Below, one piece after another: positions 5,685 to 10,330 of a stretch of 10,330 nucleotides of DNA (positions are counted from its first letter, which is position 1; each line of letters starts with the position of its first letter). The notes beneath the pieces were generated by a model. That model was not told where the DNA came from, made no database searches, and saw only the letters and a list, made by a program, of their open reading frames with translations. Origin of the DNA: DUOH01 sp036562625 (GTDB taxonomy: Bacteria; Bacillota; UBA4882; UBA10575); assembly GCA_036562625.1 (NCBI GenBank), contig DATCJV010000062.1:1-10330 (forward strand). The letters run 5' to 3'. The position numbers were made by a program, and so were the translations under genes.

Positions 5685-5692
5685 TTTCCACA
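5675..5692 (+). promoter_or_regulatory. Two degenerate DnaA-like sites
   Basis: TTCTCCACA at 5675-5683 differs from TTATCCACA at one base, and ATTTCCACA at 5684-5692 differs at two. They are adjacent and in the same orientation as the perfect box at 5696. On their own they would be weak, but side by side with perfect boxes they could fill in a cooperative DnaA array. Confidence 0.4.
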
Positions 5693-5695
5693 AAG

Positions 5696-5704
5696 TTATC
5701 CACA
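5696..5704 (+). promoter_or_regulatory. DnaA box, TTATCCACA
   Basis: This is an exact match to the strongest consensus DnaA box. It is followed by a run of seven further A residues after the box. It lies within the array upstream of nrdG. Confidence 0.65.
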
Positions 5705-5737
5705 AAAAAAGCCGGGATAAAAAGGTTTTTCCGAATA

Positions 5738-5755
5738 AAATCCACATTATCCACA
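5738..5755 (+). promoter_or_regulatory. DnaA box TTATCCACA with an adjoining degenerate copy
   Basis: A second perfect TTATCCACA lies at 5747-5755, in the same orientation as the box at 5696-5704 and 51 bases from it (about five helical turns). Immediately before it, AAATCCACA at 5738-5746 differs from the consensus at two bases. The surroundings are AT-rich. Confidence 0.65.
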
Positions 5756-5870
5756 AGGATAGTAGACGATAATCCTGTCGATAAATAAACCGTTTTGAAG
5801 TCGGCAAATAAAAGTTAATTCACAGTCAAACCTACGTTCGTAAACTTAATTCCATGTTCTGACACAAAAT

Positions 5871-6872
5871 TTAAATCAATTTTAACCTGGGATCGGCAGG
5901 TAAATCCAGAACAGAAGGTCCGCACCGGCAAAACCGGTAATAACCACAGGCGGCAATCATAGCGGCATTGTCTGTACAGAGTTCCAGAGGAGGGTAGTAG
6001 ATCCGCGCCCCCTTTTCCGCACCCAGTTCTTTAAATCTCGCCCGTAACTGTGAATTGGCCGCCACACCCCCGGAGAGCAGCACCTTGTGCACACCCAAGC
6101 TCTCCACGGCTCTAAAAGTCCGGTCCGCCAGAGTGGAGACTACATACTCTTGGAAGCTGGCGGCCAGGTCGGCCTGGGGAATAGCCTGCCCTTTTTGCTT
6201 ATAGGAGTTGACCAAGTTCACTACGGCCGTCTTGACCCCGCTAAAACTAAAGTCATAGGTATTGGCCAGAGCGTCAGTTTGCGTAAGCTGTATTACCGGC
6301 TGACCTTCCGCGGCCAACCGGTCAATGTAAGGCCCGCCGGGATAACCTAACCCTAAGACCCTGGCCACCTTGTCAAAGGCTTCTCCGGCTGCGTCATCTC
6401 TTGTTTGCCCCAAAATCCGGTACTTGGCAAACTCCGGCATGTATATTAAATTGGTATGCCCCCCGGATACGGTCAGGCAGAGCAGGGGCGGGGCCAGTTC
6501 TTGGTGGACGAGGAAATTGGCATAGATGTGTCCCTCAACATGGTTAACACCGATAAACGGCAGTTCTGTAGATAAGGCAATCGCTTTGGCCGCGGACAAG
6601 CCCACCAAGAGTCCGCCGATTAAACCGGGACCATAGGTGCTGGCGATCAAGCCAATTTCTTTCAGTCCAACTCCGGCCTGACGCAGAGCGGTATCAATCA
6701 CCTGAATGATCCCTTCCAGATGGCTACGGGCGGCCAGTTCGGGGACTACTCCTCCGAAAACAGCATGTTTGTCGATTTGCGAGAGGATGACGTTACTAAG
6801 AATCCTCCTCCCGTCTTCAACTACGGCTACGGATGTCTCGTCACAGGATGTCTCAATCCCCAGCACCAGCAT
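5871..6872 (-). CDS. tsaD: tRNA t6A biosynthesis protein TsaD (threonylcarbamoyltransferase)
   Basis: TsaD transfers the threonylcarbamoyl group from threonylcarbamoyl-AMP to A37 of tRNAs that read ANN codons, working with TsaB and TsaE. The 333-residue length is typical. The ASKHA-fold start GIETSCDET is at residues 5-13. The metal ligands H111 and H115 are in NHVEGH and D301 is in CTDNAAM. SGGHT lies at 136-140, AAGEAFDKVAR at 161-171 and LSGGVAANS at 266-274. The ATG follows AGGAGG with 8 bases between. It is the last gene of the tsaE-tsaB-rimI-tsaD run, 16 bases after rimI. The C-terminal tail after 310 is short and slightly cysteine-rich (FCRCG). No clear terminator follows. Confidence 0.98.
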   Translation of the reverse strand: MLVLGIETSCDETSVAVVEDGRRILSNVILSQIDKHAVFGGVVPELAARSHLEGIIQVIDTALRQAGVGLKEIGLIASTYGPGLIGGLLVGLSAAKAIALSTELPFIGVNHVEGHIYANFLVHQELAPPLLCLTVSGGHTNLIYMPEFAKYRILGQTRDDAAGEAFDKVARVLGLGYPGGPYIDRLAAEGQPVIQLTQTDALANTYDFSFSGVKTAVVNLVNSYKQKGQAIPQADLAASFQEYVVSTLADRTFRAVESLGVHKVLLSGGVAANSQLRARFKELGAEKGARIYYPPLELCTDNAAMIAACGYYRFCRCGPSVLDLPADPRLKLI

Positions 6873-6888
6873 GTTAACTTCCTCCTCG

Positions 6889-7329
6889 TCACAAGCCTCT
6901 CCACATGATCAGCGCGTCCTCATTATTATCCAGATAGTATCCTGGCCTGATCCCCGCACTGACAAACCCTAATTTTGCATAAAGGCTCCGGGCGACCAGA
7001 TTTGAGACGCGCACCTCTAAAGTCAGGCGGTCAATCCCCCTACTTCTGCTCTCCGCCATTAAAGTTTTCAGCAATAATTCACCGATTCCTCGTCCGCGCG
7101 CCCTGGGATGCACGGCCAAATTGGTAATATGCCCTTCATCCAGGATCATCCACATCCCAATATAACCCTGCACCCTGTCTTCTTCCCGGGCCACCAAATA
7201 AAATGCGCGCTCATTCTCCAAGAGTTCATACAAGAAAGACTTCCTGGACCAGGGGATAGGAAAGGAGGCCTCTTCGATTTCCAAGATTCCTTCCAGGTCT
7301 TCCAAGCGCATCGGTTCAATCCGTACCAT
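6889..7329 (-). CDS. rimI: RimI-like ribosomal protein S18 alanine N-acetyltransferase
   Basis: This is a GNAT-fold acetyltransferase of 146 residues, the normal RimI length. RimI acetylates the N-terminal alanine of ribosomal protein S18, and homologues may modify other N-termini. The segment ASFPIPWS at residues 21-28 is characteristic of RimI. The acetyl-CoA pyrophosphate loop is RARGRGIG at 76-83, after NLAVHP. LTLEVR with E105 and SLYAKLGF with Y117 match the usual catalytic and substrate positions. The ATG lies one base past the tsaB stop codon, with GGAGGGG 8 bases ahead, so translation is coupled. The rimI gene between tsaB and tsaD is a common bacterial arrangement. The substrate is assigned by family and context only. 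Confidence 0.94.
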   Translation of the reverse strand: MVRIEPMRLEDLEGILEIEEASFPIPWSRKSFLYELLENERAFYLVAREEDRVQGYIGMWMILDEGHITNLAVHPRARGRGIGELLLKTLMAESRSRGIDRLTLEVRVSNLVARSLYAKLGFVSAGIRPGYYLDNNEDALIMWRGL

Positions 7330-7330
7330 G

Positions 7331-8047
7331 CTATAGGCCCCTCCCCTGCTCCGCCCAGCGCACTTCAGCTTCTGTTCTTTTTAAATAAAGTGGCTGGCAG
7401 GAATAGAGGGCGTCTTCTCCTGTCTCTTCCCAGTAAGCCAAGGCCAAACGGGCCAGAGTCGCGCCGTTGATCAAGTTCTCTTCGTCTTCGCCGAAAACCG
7501 CTTGCGCGCCCAAGAGGTTCAAGATCAGTTCTCGATAAGCCACAGCTCCCTCGCCTAAGAACAGAATTGGGGTGTCCTTCATCTTTTTTCTTAGATCGGC
7601 GCAGAATTCTTTGGCCAGCCAAGCCCCGGGCGGGAGCACCTCTGTGACAGACGTCTCCTGCCGAAAATAAAGCGCAGCGTATACTTCCTCTCTGCGAGAT
7701 TCCAACATTGGACAGATCAACCCCGGCCGGGTCGCGGCATTGGCCGCCAGCACATAGAGAGTGCTGACACTGACCAACGGCACAGACAGGGAATAAGCCA
7801 TCCCCTTCGCAATGGTCATCCCGACCCGTACTCCCGTATAGGAACCGGGACCTTGTCCGACCGCGATCAAGTCAATATTCTTAGGAACCCAGCCGATCTC
7901 GCGCAAAGCCTGTTGAATCAGGGAGGGAAACCTCTCGGCGCCACCCGGGCGAACTAGCATGCTTTTTTCATACACAGTATGGGAGCCATCGATAATTCCC
8001 AAGGCGCCGACAGCGGTGGCGGTGTCAATCCCCAAAACCCGCATCAT
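7331..8047 (-). CDS. tsaB: tRNA t6A biosynthesis protein TsaB
   Basis: TsaB is an inactive ASKHA-fold paralogue of TsaD that forms the TsaB-TsaD heterodimer needed for t6A formation in bacteria. The protein has 238 residues. Residues 3-10 (RVLGIDTA) are the usual N-terminal strand. GQGPGSYTGVRVG at 64-76 is the family signature, and SRREEVYAALY at 118-127 is also typical. The metal-binding histidines of TsaD are absent, as expected. The ATG (8045-8047) follows AAGGAG by 7 bases and lies within the last 23 bases of tsaE, which supports translational coupling. A second ATG follows directly and could also be used. The stop codon is one base from the rimI start. Confidence 0.97.
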   Translation of the reverse strand: MMRVLGIDTATAVGALGIIDGSHTVYEKSMLVRPGGAERFPSLIQQALREIGWVPKNIDLIAVGQGPGSYTGVRVGMTIAKGMAYSLSVPLVSVSTLYVLAANAATRPGLICPMLESRREEVYAALYFRQETSVTEVLPPGAWLAKEFCADLRKKMKDTPILFLGEGAVAYRELILNLLGAQAVFGEDEENLINGATLARLALAYWEETGEDALYSCQPLYLKRTEAEVRWAEQGRGL

Positions 8048-8528
8048 TAACCAACTCCTTAATCAAGTGGATATACTCTTCGCCCTGCGGCTTTAAGATC
8101 AGCGTCCGCTCCAATTCCCTTTCACCGCGCTGAAAAAACACTTCCAAACGTTGCGGGGAAAGTATATCCCGCGCATACTCTCCCCACTCCACTATGATTA
8201 CAGCTGCTTCCGCCTCCAGCTCCTCCAAAGCCAAGGCCTGAACTTCGGCAGGGGAGTTTAGTCTATACAAATCAAGATGGTAGATGGGGATCGGCCCTTC
8301 GTATTTATGTACCAAGGCAAAAGTCGGACTGGTGGCCTGATCCTCCGCTTGCAGACCGGCGGTTATCCCTTGGGTAAAGAGAGTCTTACCGCTGCCCAGA
8401 TCACCCCATAAAAAAAGGAGCGCACCGGAGTGTAGGCGCCTGCCCAGTCTGGCCCCTAACTCTTCAGTCTCCTTTGGATGCTCTGTGACAAAAACCCCTG
8501 AACCGTCCGGAAGTAATTCCCCTTTCAC
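8025..8528 (-). CDS. tsaE: tRNA t6A biosynthesis ATPase TsaE
   Basis: TsaE is a P-loop ATPase that binds TsaB-TsaD and allows repeated rounds of t6A synthesis. The protein has 167 residues. The Walker A loop is GDLGSGKT at residues 42-49, SPTF is at 67-70, HLDLYRL at 84-90 and EWGE at 114-117, all hallmarks of the family. The GTG start at 8526-8528 follows GAGGTG with 5 bases between. It is the first gene of the tsaE-tsaB-rimI-tsaD run and has a readable promoter about 55 bases upstream. Its 3' end overlaps tsaB by 23 bases. Confidence 0.97.
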   Translation of the reverse strand: MKGELLPDGSGVFVTEHPKETEELGARLGRRLHSGALLFLWGDLGSGKTLFTQGITAGLQAEDQATSPTFALVHKYEGPIPIYHLDLYRLNSPAEVQALALEELEAEAAVIIVEWGEYARDILSPQRLEVFFQRGERELERTLILKPQGEEYIHLIKELVNDAGFGD

Positions 8529-8582
8529 AATATCACCTCAAATAAAGACTGCTTCAATAAACTCGCTTTTTACTTTGAGTCA

Positions 8583-8611
8583 AGATTAGCATAACCCCGG
8601 CAAGGCGTCAA
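8583..8611 (-). promoter_or_regulatory. Likely sigma-A promoter of the tsaEB-rimI-tsaD operon
   Basis: TTGACG (8606-8611) matches the -35 consensus at 5 of 6 bases. The optimal 17-base spacer ends in TGC, an extended -10, before TAATCT (8583-8588), which keeps the three most conserved -10 bases. The predicted start would be near 8576, giving a leader of about 48 bases before the tsaE GTG. No other good promoter was seen in the gap. Confidence 0.6.
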
Positions 8612-8663
8612 GAGAAGCGGAAAGCCCCTTCTCCTTGCTAGGTACGAGTCTTCGGTTTGCTTC

Positions 8664-9458
8664 TTAGCCGTTTATTGCTTCAATCCCCAGACGTCCCGGT
8701 TCCATCTTTGGAGCAGGTGGGCTTTTATCAATCAGCCAAGAACTACTGGTGATGAATTCACGAAAGATCAAATCTGTAGTCGACTGTTTGAGTCGTTCCG
8801 GATGCCACTGCACACCAAGGATGAACCCTGCTCCCGCTTCACGGGCGCGCGCTTCCACCGCTTCTATTACACCGTCTTCAGAACGGGCCGCTACTGTTAA
8901 TTGGGGAGCAACCTCCTTTACCGCCTGGTGATGAAGGGAGTTACACCAAACCCGATCTTTCCTTAAAAGGGAGAAGAGACGGCTCCCCTTCTCAATTAAC
9001 ACTTGATGGGAGAGACATTCAGCCGGTGTGTCCTGCATATGATTGAAAGCCTTTGGTAAAGCCGAAGAGATATCTTGATACAGATTACCACCTAAAGCTA
9101 TATTCAAGATCTGAATCCCCCGACAAATCCCAAGAATAGGCATTCTCTCCAGCCACGCCGTTCTGCATAAAAAAATCTCCCATTCATCCCGTTCCCGGTC
9201 TACCCGACCTAATTTCTCATGAGGTTGCTCATCGAAGAGCGCCGGATCCGCGTCGCCTCCTCCGCTGAGGAGCAAACCATGACAAAGCCTTCTCAACGAC
9301 CACGTTTCCTGCTCAACCAGATCCAATAACGGAGGAAGGATAATCGGAATCCCTCCGCTTCTCTCGATGGCGGAGATATATGGTTTGGCCAGAACATACT
9401 CATGCTGATCTTCCCCCTGCGCCTTGCTGGAACAAGTAATCCCGATGATTGGTCGCAA
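8664..9458 (-). CDS. Class I glutamine amidotransferase-like hydrolase (peptidase C26, PuuD-like)
   Basis: The family includes gamma-glutamyl-gamma-aminobutyrate hydrolase (PuuD) and related gamma-glutamyl hydrolases. The protein has 264 residues. It opens with RPIIGITCS, followed by GLLLSGGGDADP at 61-72. The nucleophile is C112 in PILGICRGIQILNI, and the triad is completed by H219 and E221 in GVQWHPE. SLHHQAVK at 174-181 is also typical. The start is TTG (9456-9458) after a G-rich GGGGGTGG, 6 bases away; no ATG start fits. It follows the methyltransferase by 70 bases and ends before the tsa promoter. No polyamine gene is nearby, so the true gamma-glutamyl substrate is unknown and no gene symbol is given. 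Confidence 0.9.
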   Translation of the reverse strand: MRPIIGITCSSKAQGEDQHEYVLAKPYISAIERSGGIPIILPPLLDLVEQETWSLRRLCHGLLLSGGGDADPALFDEQPHEKLGRVDRERDEWEIFLCRTAWLERMPILGICRGIQILNIALGGNLYQDISSALPKAFNHMQDTPAECLSHQVLIEKGSRLFSLLRKDRVWCNSLHHQAVKEVAPQLTVAARSEDGVIEAVEARAREAGAGFILGVQWHPERLKQSTTDLIFREFITSSSWLIDKSPPAPKMEPGRLGIEAING

Positions 9459-9528
9459 ATATTTCCACCCCCACCCTAAAGCTGTATGGCCATAAATATT
9501 TTATTTACAACCTCAGGGGTTTGGTGAC

Positions 9529-10149
9529 TCAAATCTCGGTGGAAGCGGGGGACATCTTGGTAGCTTTAAAGACCCGGTACCCGCTTTTGATCTCCTTAGT
9601 CTCCACTGAACCGATGATCCGGGCCAAGGCTTGCGCATACGATTTTGCCCCTTGGCTGGTTCTAATTACCACCCACAGTGCTCCGCCAGGTGTGAGGCGC
9701 TCCGCCGCCTGGTGAAACAGGCGTAAAACTGTTTCCTTCCCGGCCCGCAGGGGTGGGTTGGTGACAATCAGATCAAAACTCTTCTGTGGCCAGGGGGTGA
9801 AATCTTCACCTTCTTCAATCCTGACGTTCTTAATTCCATTGAGATCCCGGTTTATCCTGGCAAGTTCAACCGCCCGCCGGTTCGGATCATTCATATACAC
9901 GATAGTTTCCTGGAGTTCCGCTGCGATCACCAGGCCGATGGCGCCGTAACCGCACCCCAAATCCAGTGGGGCTTTACAGCTGGCCAACTCCAAACGGTTG
10001 ATTAAGATCTTGGAACCGGGATCAAGATGCGCTCTGGAAAAGACTCCGGCATCAGTCTGAAAAGTAAACTCTCTTCCCCGTAAAACAGTGGTAAACTGAT
10101 GCCGGCGATGCCGGGAAGTGGGCTCCGTAGAATAATAATATTCCGCCAT
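9529..10149 (-). CDS. Class I SAM-dependent methyltransferase, YbxB/RsmC-like small domain
   Basis: The fold is that of 16S rRNA guanine-N2 methyltransferases such as RsmC, and the closest resemblance is to the single-domain Bacillus YbxB. Counted from the ATG used here it has 206 residues. It begins MAEYYYSTEPTS, then LRGREFTFQTDAGVFS at 23-38, both typical of YbxB. Motif I is LDLGCGYGAIG at 62-72, and the catalytic NPPL is at 131-134. The frame is open upstream to an ATG at 10212. The ATG at 10147-10149 has AAGGAG 7 bases ahead and fits the family N-terminus, so the longer form is rejected. The RNA substrate cannot be told from the sequence. The gene is not next to ribosomal protein or rpoB genes in this window. 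Confidence 0.9.
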   Translation of the reverse strand: MAEYYYSTEPTSRHRRHQFTTVLRGREFTFQTDAGVFSRAHLDPGSKILINRLELASCKAPLDLGCGYGAIGLVIAAELQETIVYMNDPNRRAVELARINRDLNGIKNVRIEEGEDFTPWPQKSFDLIVTNPPLRAGKETVLRLFHQAAERLTPGGALWVVIRTSQGAKSYAQALARIIGSVETKEIKSGYRVFKATKMSPASTEI

Positions 10150-10330
10150 CTCTTTACTCCTTGTTTCAACATGAAAGGTTACTCTCAGTATCCGTCTGTT
10201 TGAAAAAAACATGCATCACGCTTTAGCCACATCCACCAGGCCGGCCAGATTGATACTGCGCAAACGGGCAGGGGTTCCCTAGGGCCCCCATCGCACATTT
10301 TCACCGCCAAGTTCCGCGTCAGGCGTAGCT
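10150..10330. other. Right edge: no confident gene; possible 3' end of an unassigned minus-strand frame
   Basis: On the minus strand one frame runs from the window edge to a TGA at 10216-10218, which is 66 bases before the preferred methyltransferase start. It has a TAG at 10279-10281. The 20 codons after the TAG read GTPARLRS followed by a helical INLAGLVDVAKA, which looks protein-like, and the 16 codons before it remain open to the edge. Too little is present to name a family. It may be a gene end with an in-frame amber codon, a frameshifted gene, or non-coding sequence. Confidence 0.35.

Noticed and set aside
5576..5870. Chromosomal replication origin, because of the DnaA boxes and AT-rich stretches
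   Set aside because: No dnaA, dnaN or rpmH is nearby, all genes on both sides run in the same direction, and only three perfect boxes are present. A regulatory or titration cluster fits better, though a skew plot of the whole genome would be needed to exclude it fully.
5820..5870. Terminator for tsaD
   Set aside because: Only a 4-base stem and a long-range AAGTT/AACTT pair with an interrupted T-rich tail were seen; this is not convincing.
8612..8633. Terminator after the C26 hydrolase gene
   Set aside because: GAGAAG and CTTCTC form a 6-base stem with an imperfect extension, but no T-run follows on the minus strand and the stem abuts the -35 of the tsa promoter. Too weak to call.
10150..10212. 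N-terminal 21-residue extension of the methyltransferase
   Set aside because: The inner ATG at 10149 has a strong AAGGAG at good spacing and matches the family N-terminus; the extension has no such support.

Overview
The window looks like chromosomal core DNA of a Bacillota (Firmicutes) species, probably a Clostridia-like anaerobe. The reasons are SepF with a YlmD/YlmE/YlmF/YlmH-type cluster, strong AAGGAGG-type ribosome binding sites, frequent GTG and TTG starts, and an oxygen-sensitive NrdG radical-SAM activase. The genus cannot be named from the sequence. All genes lie on the minus strand, so the description below runs from high to low coordinates.

Region 1 (10330 to 8664): an unassigned right edge, a YbxB/RsmC-like SAM methyltransferase, and a class I glutamine amidotransferase-like hydrolase (peptidase C26). 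Region 2 (8663 to 5871): a readable promoter followed by the tightly packed operon tsaE-tsaB-rimI-tsaD. TsaE, TsaB and TsaD form most of the machinery for the universal tRNA modification t6A; TsaC is not in the window. RimI is the usual fellow-traveller N-acetyltransferase.

Region 3 (5870 to 4994): a gap of about 360 bases, then nrdG. The gap is the most interesting part of the window. It holds three perfect DnaA boxes plus degenerate copies, a 21-codon open frame with a good ribosome binding site, and a GNRA-tetraloop hairpin placed exactly between the nrdG Shine-Dalgarno and its start codon. Together these suggest a DnaA-linked and possibly translationally controlled supply of deoxynucleotides. 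That is inference.

Region 4 (4984 to 1): the cell-division-flanking ylm cluster, here pgeF (ylmD) - HlyD-like membrane protein - yggS (ylmE) - sepF (ylmF) - proC - ylmH (cut by the window edge). Compared with the Bacillus order, a HlyD-like gene is inserted after pgeF, and proC occupies the place where ylmG (yggT) usually lies. Oddities here are a pgeF start region that is one frame out from the best initiation site, a duplicated N-terminal extension on SepF, GTTAAC-type repeats at the end of proC, and a gap of about 350 bases before the HlyD-like gene that may hold a decayed frame.

No tRNA, rRNA, CRISPR array, insertion sequence or phage gene was seen.
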